Shown: positions 12,601 through 22,420 of the stretch, one piece after another
Layout: each line of letters opens with the position of its first letter
Position numbering within the stretch: the first letter of the stretch is position 1
From: Cavia porcellus
Lineage: Eukaryota > Chordata > Mammalia > Rodentia > Caviidae
Direction of reading: 5' to 3'
Assembly (NCBI RefSeq): GCF_034190915.1
Contig: NW_026947486.1
Coordinates: forward strand, 100,235,123 to 100,299,122
Length of the DNA stretch: 64,000 nucleotides
The notes under the pieces: generated by a model
Seen by the model: the letters and a program-made list of their open reading frames with translations, nothing else
Told to the model about the DNA's origin: nothing
Databases searched by the model: none
Position numbers and translations under genes: made by a program

Positions 12601-13062
12601 GGATTGCGTTTCCAGTTGGTTTCTCTTAGTTTAGTTTGTCCCTGGGTTGGCAAAGTATATCTCCCTTGCTTAGAATTTCTCACCCGGCACCATTCCTGGA
12701 TTTTAAGTGTGGTTTCTCAGAGAGCCTCTGAAGCTGCTGCTATCTATCCAGCATGTTCTCCTGGAAGTCCCCCACTTGATTCTTAATCATGGTCCTCTGA
12801 ACCAGCCCAGAAGAAACCCAGTGGCCTACATCCAGCTGGCCTGACTCTGAAGACTCAGCCTCTCCCAGTCTCCAGTCTGCATTCTCTAGTGACTGCAGAG
12901 GCCTGGGCAGTGGTTGACTGCCTTTGGGAAACTACCAGCACTTTGATAGCCTATGGATGAAGCCAGAGGGAGGTGAAGCCCTGCATACTGCTGTTGGGGC
13001 TCACTGTCTGCCTGCTGGCCTGCGGATTGCTGAATGGCTTGAAGATGACTTCCTTTCTCTAT
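9609..13062 (-). mobile_element. ORF1-only LINE-1 (half-LINE type), minus strand
   Basis: Read on the minus strand, this has a GC-richer 5' UTR (about 12,085-13,062), ORF1 (about 12,081-10,957) and a long T-rich 3' UTR (about 10,900-9,609) ending in a T-run at 9,608 on the plus strand. No endonuclease or reverse transcriptase sequence lies between ORF1 and the 3' UTR. TTCATGTT occurs at 9,601-9,608 and at 13,063-13,070, a possible 8-bp target-site duplication. If it is real, the element is full length at about 3.45 kb. This architecture matches half-LINE (HAL1) elements, which carry ORF1 but rely on ORF2 from other L1s; a simple internal deletion is the alternative. ORF1 is broken, so the copy is inactive. 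Confidence 0.6.
10957..12081 (-). pseudogene. LINE-1 ORF1 (RNA-binding protein), broken
   Basis: L1 ORF1 encodes a trimeric RNA-binding chaperone of the retrotransposon particle. Three fragments can be read on the minus strand. An N-terminal part (12,081-11,815) ends in a helical region with LQSLIDKFRNEVINDLKQDI. A central RNA-binding part (11,382-11,188) contains RTPTTYNPNRSTPRHIIIKI and AVRDKKQIAYKGTPIRITAD. A C-terminal part (11,160-10,957) contains LIYPAQLSLEIDGKTRCFQD. The sequence between the first two holds stops and a TTG repeat near 11,555-11,567, and the second and third parts are in different frames. The same blocks occur in the ORF1 copies at 26,863-27,559 and 60,537-60,962, so the identification is secure. 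Confidence 0.85.
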
Positions 13063-13133
13063 TTCATGTTAATGTTGTAGTTGTAGGCACATCAATAATA
13101 CCTAACTTAAAAATGTAAGAAAAAGTGACAATT

Positions 13134-13310
13134 AAAGGTAGGTGTGGGGGCATATGCCTGTAATCCCAGCACTTGGGAGGCTAAGGCAAGAGGATTGCTC
13201 TCAGTTCTACCCTCTGCTCTGTAGTGAGTTCAAGGCCAACGTGAAATGAATAGTGAGGTCCTGCTTCAAAACAAGTAAATAAATCCACAAATACATAAAT
13301 AAATAAACAC
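13134..13310 (+). mobile_element. B1-like 7SL-derived SINE
   Basis: GCCTGTAATCCCAGCACTTG, GGAGGCTAAGGCAAGAGGAT and GAGTTCAAGGCCAACGTGAA are the left, middle and right landmarks of a 7SL-derived monomer. It ends in an A-rich tail with AAATA repeats (about 13,274-13,310). Confidence 0.85.
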
Positions 13311-14340
13311 TATGATAATCAAATAGCATGGAGTTAGAGAGTGGAACAGAATAGAAAATTTACCAGGAAATCTATGCATTTTGTTCAGTTGATTTTCAAC
13401 TAAGCTGTCACACATAATGGGCCAAAGACACCCTTCCAAAAATGCTGTTTGTGTAACTATATACCGAAGAAGGAAATTAAACCATAAATCTTGTCTCGCA
13501 CAATATTCAAAATTTAGCTCAAACTTGATTAAATATTTAATTATAAGACATGACATTATAAAAGTAGTTTTAAAAAGAGTATATTGGAAAAGCTCCCAAC
13601 AATTGATCTGGACAATAGTATTTTGAATAAAAACCCAAAAGCCTAGACAATAATAGAAAAATTAGACATATTGGATCACGAATGTCCCACACGTTCAATT
13701 AAAAGATCAACAGAGTAAATTGACAACACACACAGCAATACAAAATGTATCCAAACCATATCTAAAAATCAATTAATGTCCAAAATATGTGAGGGATTAA
13801 AACACATGAGTATTAAGAAAACAGTTTAACATAAAAATAGGAAAGGATCGCGTAGACATTTCTCAAGTAGCCATACAAGTGGCAAACAGGTATGTGAAAA
13901 TAATGGTGCACATCACTAACAATGTAAAAATGAAAATTAAAACCATAATTGAATATAACTACATGCATATTAGTACATATATTTTTAAAAATATGAAAAT
14001 AAATATGCTGTGGACAATATAAAGAACAGAAAACCCTTACTTACTATATTCATGAGAATATGAATTGGTGTGACTGTAGTGAAAATCATTCCAGAACTTC
14101 CTCAAAACTTAAAAAGAAGCTACTGAATGGTTAGCTAGATTTAGAAGGGAAAGATTGGAAGATGGTAGAAGTACATTAAGTGGCTTATTTGGGAAAAACA
14201 AAAATGACCTAATTTAATTGGATTCGTGGTGGTAAAATTCTTGTAATGTGCTAGAATCTACTGTATCTTACACTTTTTAAATAGAGTTCAAAGTTTAGTG
14301 CAATAAAGTGTTTATTTAAAAAATAAAATAAAGCTACTAT
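13310..14340 (+). mobile_element. Ancient LINE-1, ORF2 C-terminal part
   Basis: The order GAACAGAATAGAAAATTTAC, GACATTTCTCAAGTAGCCAT, GCAAACAGGTATGTGAAAAT and CATTCCAGAACTTCCTCAAA follows the 3' half of mammalian L1 ORF2. There are many substitutions and no open frame. It is much older than the other L1 copies in the window. Confidence 0.7.
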
Positions 14341-14369
14341 ATCATCCTTCAATGGAAATAGACAAATAC

Positions 14370-14411
<42 letters not shown>
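14370..14411. repeat. (GATA)n microsatellite
   Basis: About ten tandem GATA units directly abut the 5' edge of the MaLR LTR that starts near 14,417. Confidence 0.95.
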
Positions 14412-14416
14412 CTATA

Positions 14417-14852
14417 TGTCTTAGTGACTTTTCTCATTGCTGAAACATAACCCCAGCACTGAAATGAGAAGTTTATTTTAGCTCACTGTTTATAGAGGTT
14501 TCAGTCCTTGGTTGGCTGGTTCCAAAGGAGGGGGACAGAGCAGAGCAGCGTCACAGAGGAGAAACAGTTCATGGTATAGCAAGCAGAAGGCAGTCAGCAG
14601 CAGCAGCAGGCCTGCCTTCCCTCTCTCCTTTGATCTTCCATCCAAGCTATAAGACTTTTGATTGGTGCCACACACACTCAGGGTAGCTTTCATTATCCTC
14701 ATCCACAGTTGTGTTAATTTTAATAAGTGGACTAATTTAGAACCACACACCCTAATCCTAGTATAATGCGCCTTAGGTTCAGCCAGTTCTGAATAGTCCC
14801 ACCTATGCATGCATGAGGCTTTGGGGACTTTGAGGGGGACATACAGTCCATA

Positions 14853-14858
<6 letters not shown>
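14417..14858 (-). mobile_element. MaLR-type solo LTR, minus strand
   Basis: The plus-strand end TGTCTTAGTGACTTTTCTC and the opposite end, with GGGACTTTGAGGGGGACATA running into a terminal CA, are the inverted ends of an ERVL-MaLR LTR of about 440 bp. The layout matches the copies at 22,063-22,420 (minus) and 24,715-25,165 (plus). No internal retroviral sequence lies next to it. Confidence 0.65.
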
Positions 14859-14936
<78 letters not shown>

Positions 14937-14957
14937 TCAAACCATATATATATATAT
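14859..14957. repeat. (TA)n-(TG)n compound microsatellite
   Basis: About 20 TA units change into about 16 TG units, and a second short TA run follows at 14,943-14,957. It abuts the MaLR LTR. Confidence 0.95.
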
Positions 14958-14989
14958 GAAATAAATTTTGTGTGTTGAAGGGATAAATG

Positions 14990-15740
14990 CATACAGATAT
15001 TCATTACAGCATTAATCATATTATAGAACAGGTCTAAATATCTGTCATTGAATCCATTAATAAATACTGGTGATACGTATATATATAATGGCACCTCAGT
15101 TCATGAACTACTTTCTACAGTTGTAGTCTTAAACCAGCTTGGACCAGAAATGAATTAAATTTCTCCGTAAGTCAACTTTGAATTCAACCATGGAATCTGA
15201 TTCAGTTTCCTTCCAGTTTGGTTTACAACTCCAATTGTGGAAAGAATAAAGTTTGGTAATCGAGCCACCACTGGTTTAGTTTGACAAGCAAAACTTTGTC
15301 ATCTCTAACAGCATTCATGAAACGTATCTTGTTATATCAAGTCAACCAGGCACTGAGAGGAAAATACTGCATAATCTTATTTATATGTAGAATGTAGCAT
15401 TTCAGATTCACAGAAAAATTTTGCAGGAGGATGGTTATGGGATTGCAGGTATGGGTTGATGAGTTGTCGGTCAAAGGATATACAACTTCAGTAAGATAGT
15501 ATGCATGATTTCAAGGACTCTATCATACAATACTACCACTATACTTGACAATGTATTTTAATTTGGTAAACTGCGAATGGACTAAATTTTAAGGGTATTC
15601 ACCACAAAAACATATTTGTGATGTAACACAAATGGTAATTCGCCTAATGTGATCATTCCAGAATGTATGCATATTCAACTCATCATGGTGTACTTGAAAA
15701 AGTATGCACACAGTTTGGTTTTCAATTACAATTATTTTTG
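14990..15740 (+). mobile_element. Ancient LINE-1 3' end
   Basis: Blocks such as ATACTGCATAATCTTATTTA, GGTCAAAGGATATACAACTT, GACAATGTATTTTAATTTGG and AAGGGTATTCACCACAAAAA follow the 3' end of old mammalian L1M elements. A foreign-looking piece of about 230 bases (roughly 15,100-15,330) interrupts it and is not identified. Confidence 0.65.
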
Positions 15741-16218
15741 TTGTTAAGACCATGTCATAATACAAATAGTTATGTCCATAAACAGAAAATGGAAATAAAA
15801 TTCACCTATTTGCAAAAAAGAAAGAAAAACACCAAAGATTAATTGTTCCTCACCCTTGCCTTATAGTTACAGCCACGGGTTTCACGTTCTTTCTTAGTAT
15901 ATTCCTGTAATTGAGGAGTTTTGAATATGTACATCGTACAGGAAACAGAATAGCATGAGTAAACACTCTAGAAATTTAAATATTAGTTATGTTTTAAAAT
16001 GCATTTAGAAGTTTATGACATTAACACTTAAAATGTTGGGTTAGTTGAATTATTTCTATTCTTTAAAAGAAATATAAAATATTTAAGTTGGATTATGCAA
16101 CAGTAGATTCCCCTGGAAAATAAGCAGATAACAGCTTATTCTTAAGAAATCGATGGAAATCATAAGTAATGAATTATCAAGGAATAAATACTTGAATACT
16201 ATTTTTACTTCACTTGGA
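15740..16218. other. AT-rich sequence beyond the 3' end of the WASF-like gene
   Basis: No repeat or gene is recognised. On the minus strand this lies downstream of the candidate poly(A) signal at 16,219-16,224. I see no long A-tail remnant that would mark the end of a retrocopy. Confidence 0.3.
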
Positions 16219-16224
16219 TTTATT
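16219..16224 (-). terminator. Candidate poly(A) signal of the WASF-like gene
   Basis: TTTATT on the plus strand reads AATAAA on the minus strand, about 170 bases after the stop codon of the 638-codon frame. It sits in AT-rich DNA, so a chance match is possible. Confidence 0.35.
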
Positions 16225-16390
16225 TTTTTTCCGCTTATTTTCTGCCACCCAACCAACCTTAGTGTCTGATTTACCAGAATTTCATCCCATCACGTTACCA
16301 TAGATCAGAGTGGAACTTGCTTCACTTTTAGCAATGACTATCATGTCTCTATACAGCGATCAGCAGCTTTGGGTGGCAGAATGCCTTTCC

Positions 16391-18307
16391 TTATTGTTTC
16401 CACCAGGGCGCTCCTTGCTTTACTGAATATTGTTGGCTTGATGATGATAGTTTTAAACCAGAACTAAGTGAATGTTGTGAAGGCTGGGCCAATGACAAAG
16501 CTTGTGGGTGCAAAACACAAGATGATGGTGGTGATGCAGATGAAAACAGTGACTGAATTGCATAAGATTGCATGGATTTCAGACTTGATGATCTTTGTTG
16601 TGGTGAAACCAAGTTTCTTGTTGATTGTGCACCTGAAGTTCTTTCTGCTGGAGCAACTGATGAACTTGCAAACTGTGCACCTGAACTTCTTGACTGGGCA
16701 ACTGGATACCTTGCTAACTGGGCACTTACACATTTCCTTGATTGAGTTAAAGATGTTGATGTTTGTTGACCCGAGGATGACAGTGGAACTGAACTCTGTG
16801 ATGCCATTAGAGTTGAATGTCCTGATAAAGGTGCAGCTGATGGTTTTGATGCTGAAATTGGATATCTTGATGGTGCTAAAGTGGAAGATTTTGGTGTTTG
16901 CAGATATGAATATCTTGGTAATTTTGTAACATGATGCCTTGTTGATTGTGCAAATGAAGAACTTTCTGATGGGCAAACTAAAGAAGCTCCTGACTGTATA
17001 TGTGAAGCATGTCCAACATGATCTGTAACTGTGTCTTTCATTTCAATTGCATATGACATTACTGAAGGAGACTTGGGTGGAGATAGTGACTTTTCTTCAT
17101 CTGGTGGAAATAGATCACGAGAAACTGTTTTACAATACTGAAAAAGTGCAGGTGTAGGGGAATACAAGTCTACTGTAGGTGTAGTAATTGGAGTCTCTGC
17201 CTCAGGAGTCCTCTGGAGGCGTTGAGAATGAGATGCAACTGGAGTTCTCAAAAGAGAGGATGAGGATGGAGACAGAAACGGAGAAGGGAAGGTTGTAGAA
17301 GCATTTGGCCTCTTTGACACTCTTAGACGAGCTAACCAATCAGCAGGTAATGGAGTTGGTGATGGTTGTGTAATGGGGCTCACGAACCCTTCTGTTTTAT
17401 GCTGAACTGGAAGCTTGGGTTGCAATTTTTCTCCCGTTTCAATTCTATAATGGGTAAATTTGAGAGTGTCTTCCAGGTCTTTAGTTCTAATGCTTGATGA
17501 ATGCAGAGGAGTGGCTAATACTTTGCCTGTATCTCTGGATAAAATCTCACTTATTTCAGTAAAGGAGGGAGAGCCAAATGAGAAACACTCCACTGGTTGA
17601 TGCACAAGTGAATGGGAGAGGTCTCCACAATCAGCTTGGCTGCAGTGCCTAGAAACTTCATTTTGCACCGACTGACACAGAGGCACACTTTCTGATTCAT
17701 TGGGATGATACAGGCACTTCTGCCCCTTCAGTTTTTCCTGCTTTTGTTCTATACTCTCAGTTATAACATCCTTTTTACAAATTCCAAAGCTATATGAATT
17801 ATCAGAACATTTCTTTAAACCTGTATCATCCTGGGAATAACAAGTAGGTATACTGAGAGGTAAATTCTCCCCACAAACATCAGATGTTTTGTACATTTTA
17901 ACAGGTACTGCCTGGGAGGAGTATACATGCTTCTCAGGAAGAGTAGCTTCTGAAGCTTCCTTTGACTTTTCAGCTTGTAAATGTTGTTTTTTGTAGGTAG
18001 CACCCATTACCTGGGCTACATTTCTATGTAAAGCCGTATGTCTCCAAGAGGTATTATCAACCTCACTGGACAGTTGAACAAGAAGGTTATCAACATAACT
18101 CTTTAGATCCCGTACTTGAATGGCTATATTACATAAAGATGTCTGGATGACACGAATTACCTCCTCTTGAAATTCCTGTGGCATTACCTGTTTACTTTGA
18201 TGATCTTCATCCTCCTGTCCATTTAGTGGCTTTGCAGACATGTTTCCTCTAAAAATGTTGGGAACCTCTGCCATATTACTGTTGTATAAATGTCCTTCTC
18301 TTTCCAT
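16391..18307 (-). CDS. Intronless WASF/WAVE-family-like protein lacking the WCA module
   Basis: A 638-codon uninterrupted frame ends in TAA at 16,391-16,393. Residues about 44-205 resemble the SCAR/WAVE homology domain, which in WASF proteins binds ABI and the rest of the WAVE complex. A helical stretch MPQEFQEEVIRVIQTSLCNI is followed by a block with DVCGENLPLSIPTCYSQD, GLKK and SYSF in WASF order. Two further WASF-like patches follow: FTEISEILSRDTGKV (about 249-263) and FVSPITQPSPTPLP (about 308-321). The proline-rich middle is reduced. From about residue 340 the protein becomes Ser/Thr/Pro-rich, and after about 450 Ser/Ala/Gln-rich with degenerate short repeats. The WH2, central and acidic segments that activate Arp2/3 are absent. 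Absence of introns suggests an old retrocopy. Met12 or Met23 are alternative starts; Met23 (MSAKPL) fits the WASF N-terminus better. The family assignment comes from reading patterns, not from a search. Confidence 0.75.
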   Translation of the reverse strand: MEREGHLYNSNMAEVPNIFRGNMSAKPLNGQEDEDHQSKQVMPQEFQEEVIRVIQTSLCNIAIQVRDLKSYVDNLLVQLSSEVDNTSWRHTALHRNVAQVMGATYKKQHLQAEKSKEASEATLPEKHVYSSQAVPVKMYKTSDVCGENLPLSIPTCYSQDDTGLKKCSDNSYSFGICKKDVITESIEQKQEKLKGQKCLYHPNESESVPLCQSVQNEVSRHCSQADCGDLSHSLVHQPVECFSFGSPSFTEISEILSRDTGKVLATPLHSSSIRTKDLEDTLKFTHYRIETGEKLQPKLPVQHKTEGFVSPITQPSPTPLPADWLARLRVSKRPNASTTFPSPFLSPSSSSLLRTPVASHSQRLQRTPEAETPITTPTVDLYSPTPALFQYCKTVSRDLFPPDEEKSLSPPKSPSVMSYAIEMKDTVTDHVGHASHIQSGASLVCPSESSSFAQSTRHHVTKLPRYSYLQTPKSSTLAPSRYPISASKPSAAPLSGHSTLMASQSSVPLSSSGQQTSTSLTQSRKCVSAQLARYPVAQSRSSGAQFASSSVAPAERTSGAQSTRNLVSPQQRSSSLKSMQSYAIQSLFSSASPPSSCVLHPQALSLAQPSQHSLSSGLKLSSSSQQYSVKQGAPWWKQ

Positions 18308-18540
18308 AGACCCCTTATGGCAATCTATGCACTTTTAAGCCTGACCAGAAACATATGAATCTGGCAGAGGCTGTGGTGATCTGAGGATCAGACTCTCTCT
18401 TTACAGCAGTAGCCAGGCAGCACAGCTCTGTGTCACAGTGTTATAGTTGAGTCAGCGGTGGAAGAATAATGCTGCCTGGTCATGACCACACCCCTCTGCT
18501 CTACCTTACAGGAGCAATTTTCATGGGGGAGGGACCTCTG
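18308..18540 (-). promoter_or_regulatory. Candidate upstream region of the WASF-like gene
   Basis: This lies directly 5' of the frame on the minus strand and is less AT-rich than its surroundings. I see no clear TATA box, CpG island or splice site, so it is flagged only by position. Confidence 0.2.
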
Positions 18541-20340
18541 GAGAAGAAGAAAAAATTCTATTAATCTAATGTCTCATTCAATCTGTCTTGGTTAGAAAAT
18601 AATCCATATCATGTGATTCTCTACCTTTCATGACCTTGAATAGTATCCATGGCTTCTAGTATTCTAAGATTATCTTCCAGTTGTTATTTTACTTATGAGC
18701 CTCATTTAGATGTTATACAGCCATCTCAGACTTGTACTTGGTTTTCTCATCTACTCCAATATACGTCTTCACCTGTGTCCTTACTCCTGTGAGTAAGGTG
18801 ATTCCATGAATTCAGTTAATTCCTTACATCTGGAAGTAAACTTTGGTTTTGACACCTGTTTCTCAGCCCACGCCCAGTCATCTGGCTTGGTCTATTGTAC
18901 TCCAAAATACATTGCAACCTGTGTCCAACTCGCTACAATTACCCAACAGCCTCATTACACACGTGATCTCCACCAACAGAATGTCTCAAGCAGTGAACTA
19001 ACTGGACTCTGCCATCCTTTATTCTTCCCATCTATTCTCTATACTCCTCAACTTCACATTTCAATCCACTCATATCAGAGAATATACTTTCCATGATTTC
19101 TTTCTTTCACATTTATTGAGAGTTGTACACTAACCTCTATTTGTTTCTCTTGGAGGAAATTTGTGTTGGTCTTTAGAAGAATGTGTGCCCTGCTATTGTT
19201 AGATAAAACGTTCTACAAATGTCTAACACATTTTTTTGTACATACTTATGTTCCACTTTTCTATATCCATGTTGGTTTCTTTGCAATTGTGTTTAATATT
19301 GAAAATAGTGTTGAAATCTCTAAATATTATCATTTAGTTGTCTCCTTCTTATCTAATTTCAAGTTATCTTTGTTCCTCCCTACTTAGAGACTTTATTTCT
19401 AGGCTCATTATTGTTACAATAAATATAACTTCTTAATATATTCAACATTTCATAATTATAAAAGGCCTCCTTTATCCTACTGAAATTTCATGTCTTAAAA
19501 ATATTTTATGATATTATCATAGCCCCCATATCTCTTGTGATTGCTGTTGGCATGATATTTTATCCTATTATTTTTAACAAATTTGTATCTTGAAATTTTG
19601 TCTCATGAACCTGGTTTATTTTAGGCAATATAATGTTCTCTGGACTCATTGTTAATGACAGAATTTACTATTTTAAAAAGCTGGATAGTATTCCGTTGTT
19701 TATACATATATTTTTAATTCTATTCATCCAGTATTGAATACTTGAAGTTGTCAGCATAGCGTTGAGTAACATTATTTTTCTTTAGCCTAATAATCCTTGC
19801 TTTCTGATTGCATTTTAACTAACTCACAATTAATGTTATTATGGACATTGTGATATTTATGTCTCCTATTTCCCATTTGGTTTTCTAAATATTTTGTGTT
19901 TTAGTCCATTCTTCATTTGTCCTGTACTCTTTTCCTAACTGTAAAAGCTTGTTTTCTAAGATATGTGTATTGTCTTTCTACTTTATCACTACTTCTTCAT
20001 CCCTTTATTCTGCGGATATACCTGTAAATTTAGTCCATATATGTTACAACATCTACAACATGTTATGAATTTTCCTTCAATAAATGTATTTCTATTTAAG
20101 AAACAGAAGAGACCATGTGTATATTTATAACAATTGTTTTATTTACAGTTTATTTTTAACATTCTCGGTTCTCTCATGTTTCTGAGATTTCAGGTTTATC
20201 ATCTGGTATAATTAACTCTAACACAGCTATGCTCTCATCTATCTCCTGAATGTTATGAATCATATTATCTTTATATTATTACCTCATATGTACTTGATTT
20301 CATGCAATTGATGTTTAAATTATTTAGGAAGAGAAAGAAA
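18540..20340. other. AT-rich DNA, possibly including very old LINE-1
   Basis: From about 19,400 to 20,100 the T-rich plus strand vaguely follows the antisense of old L1 3' regions, but I could not anchor it with a clear motif. The remainder is unassigned. Open frames at 18,806-19,096 and 19,163-19,387 show no conserved features. Confidence 0.3.
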
Positions 20341-20454
20341 AATCAATGTTCATTTGAATTTGTCTATTTTCTCTGCTGTAACAGAGTACCATGCACCTAC
20401 AAATTTATAAAGAAAGAAGTTTCTTTATCCTTGTAGAGGATGAAAATTTTGTGT

Positions 20455-20458
<4 letters not shown>

Positions 20459-20493
<35 letters not shown>

Positions 20494-20560
20494 CTACCAG
20501 GTATCGAACTCACAACCTCACGCTTGCCTGGCAGGCGCTTATGCTGCTGAGCTAAGCATA
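20459..20560 (-). mobile_element. ID SINE, minus strand
   Basis: A T-run of about 35 bases (20,459-20,493) is followed by CAGGTATCGAACTCACAACC (reverse complement of the B box) and GCTTATGCTGCTGAGCTAAG (reverse complement of the A box). This is an ID-type tRNA-derived SINE with a long A-tail. A second, older copy follows immediately. Confidence 0.8.
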
Positions 20561-20574
20561 GAGCTGAAAGTCAC

Positions 20575-20662
20575 TTTTTTTTTTTCATATGGGGGATTGA
20601 ACTCATGAACTGTTGTTGTCAGATGAGCACTTACACAGCTGAGCAAATTTCCCAGCCAGGGA
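20575..20662 (-). mobile_element. Second, older ID-like SINE, minus strand
   Basis: A short T-run, then GGGGGATTGAACTCATGAAC, GAGCACTTACACAGCTGAGC and TTTCCCAGCC. It is the same class as the copy just upstream but more diverged. GGATGAAAA occurs before the pair (near 20,438) and directly after it (near 20,660), so one duplication may flank both SINEs. Confidence 0.65.
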
Positions 20663-20849
20663 TGAAAAAAATTTTTTTGGAGGTTTTAATGTTTTTATTT
20701 TAAAACCAAGTTCTGTGAAGAGCACACTGAAGGATGAAAATTTTAAGAACAGACATCCACAATTTCATTGTCTGGTGAGATTTCAGTGTCTCATTCCAAG
20801 ATGGTGTCTGGAATTCTGCTTTCTCTTCAACCAGAATATCATTCATTAA

Positions 20850-21270
20850 TAAACGTTAATGGAATATTATTCAATTGTACACAATGAAATGTTATTCATT
20901 CTTAAAACTACAGGTCGTTGTAATACAGGGTACAACATAGATAAAAATTGAAGATGTTATGCTAACTGCAACAAATTATTCACAAAACACAAAAATTGTT
21001 TGTTTCCAATTATATAAGATAACTAGAGTGGTCAAAGTTAAAAAGACAGGAAAGTGAAACGGTGGCTCTAGAGGCTGGGGAAGAGATAGATGGTGGTTAC
21101 TATTTAATAGTTATGGAGCTCCAGTGTGGGAAGATAAAAGGAATCGTGAAGATTAAATCTGGTGTTAGCTGCATAGCAGGAATGTTTTTAACACCATCAA
21201 ATTATAAATTTAAAAACAGTTAAAAGACAAATTTGTCATGAGTGTTTTGCTGCAAATATACATTTTAAAA
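20850..21270 (+). mobile_element. Ancient LINE-1 3' end
   Basis: TGGAATATTATTCAATTGTA, CTAGAGTGGTCAAAGTTAAA, GAAACGGTGGCTCTAGAGGC and a terminal block rich in AAATTTAAAAACAG follow the 3' end of old mammalian L1M elements in order. Confidence 0.75.
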
Positions 21271-21790
21271 ATGAATTTAATGTCAAAATGAATTTATCTC
21301 CAGAACGTCAGCTATGTTGTATCCGATTATAGATCTTTGATTCTGTTAGTTCTGCACTGTTTTAATCACTGAAGCAACCTTTAAAAGCAGGCATGGGGAA
21401 TCTTTCAGCTCCAGTCTTCCGTGAATAGTTTTAGCTCTTCCAGTCCTCTCATTTCAAGTGAAAATTAATAACAAATAATGTATGGGATTTCAACACGAGT
21501 TATATTATTTTTGCAGAAAAATGTGAGGAATATTGCTGTTTTACCAAAATTAAACTTCCAGATCTTTTGAATATGAGATATGCTTTGAGTTATTTTGGGA
21601 TTAAATTTCTTTCAGTGTTTCATACTTTTCAGCATGTAAGTTTTTCATTTTCCATAAATAGTTTTGGATGCATTTTTATATTTTAAGATGATTTTCTAAT
21701 TTCATTTTCAGATTTCTGATTAAAAGTGTATTGATACACATTTTTATATGTTCACCTTGTGTCATACAAACTTTTTGACTTTGATTTACT
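21270..21790. other. Unassigned AT-rich stretch
   Basis: I see no gene and no recognisable repeat here. Confidence 0.3.
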
Positions 21791-21799
21791 GTAAAAATT

Positions 21800-21945
21800 T
21801 TAGCAGGGTATGGTGGTTAATGCCTATAATCCCAGCACTCAGGAAGCTATGGAAGTAAGATCCCTGGGAGTTTGAGCTACATAGTGACTTCAAGGCCAGC
21901 CTGCACTGTGTAGTGAAACCCTACTTCAAAAACTAAATTATAATT
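21800..21945 (+). mobile_element. B1-like 7SL-derived SINE
   Basis: GCAGGGTATGGTGGTTAATG, CCTATAATCCCAGCACTCAG and CTTCAAGGCCAGCCTGCACT mark a 7SL-derived monomer ending in an A-rich tail near 21,945. Confidence 0.85.
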
Positions 21946-22062
21946 TTAGTATATTCCTTAGATCTTTCTATATATTTATACTGTATTCTTTAGATTTTTG
22001 TATATAAAGTATATAACAGTTTAAGAATAAAGATAATTTCATTCATTTTCCAATGTAGATTC

Positions 22063-22420
22063 TGTCTTAGTTACTTTACTCTTGTTCAGACAAAATAAAT
22101 GACACAACATGAAATATGGAAAGCTTTATTTCTTACAGCTTTTGAAGGTTTCGGTCCATACTCAGCTGGCCCCAAGGCATAGTGGTCTGGCTGAGGAGCA
22201 GCAGCTCATGCCAGCCGCAAGCTAGAAGAATAAAAAGGCAAAAGAGGGAGAAAAGGGGCTCCTTTTCTCCCTTACATTGTGCGCTGCCTCTGCTCCTGGG
22301 CTGGTACACATTCACACCGCCAATCCCAGTGGTTGACAATGAACCACTCACAGATGCCGGATTCACCTGCCTCCATGACTGCATGAGGCTTGGGTGACCA
22401 CCCAGACACAAACTGTAACA
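22063..22420 (-). mobile_element. MaLR-type solo LTR, minus strand
   Basis: It begins TGTCTTAGTTACTTTACTC and ends AACTGTAACA on the plus strand, the inverted TG...CA ends of an ERVL-MaLR LTR of about 358 bp. The flanking pentamers GATTC and GATAC differ at one base and may be the decayed target duplication. Open frames in both directions (22,133-22,411 and 22,182-22,397) lie inside the LTR and are not genes. Confidence 0.65.

Noticed and set aside
16464..16976. Frames of 170 codons (minus) and 153 codons (plus) overlapping the WASF-like gene
   Set aside because: They are shadows of the repetitive Ser/Ala/Gln-rich tail of the 638-codon frame in other frames.
16391..18307. Abl-interactor or SKA3-like protein
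   Set aside because: The first helical segment alone could suggest these, but the later DVC, GLK, SEIL and FVSP patches in order fit WASF better.
22133..22411. Overlapping 92- and 71-codon frames on both strands
   Set aside because: They lie entirely within a MaLR LTR.
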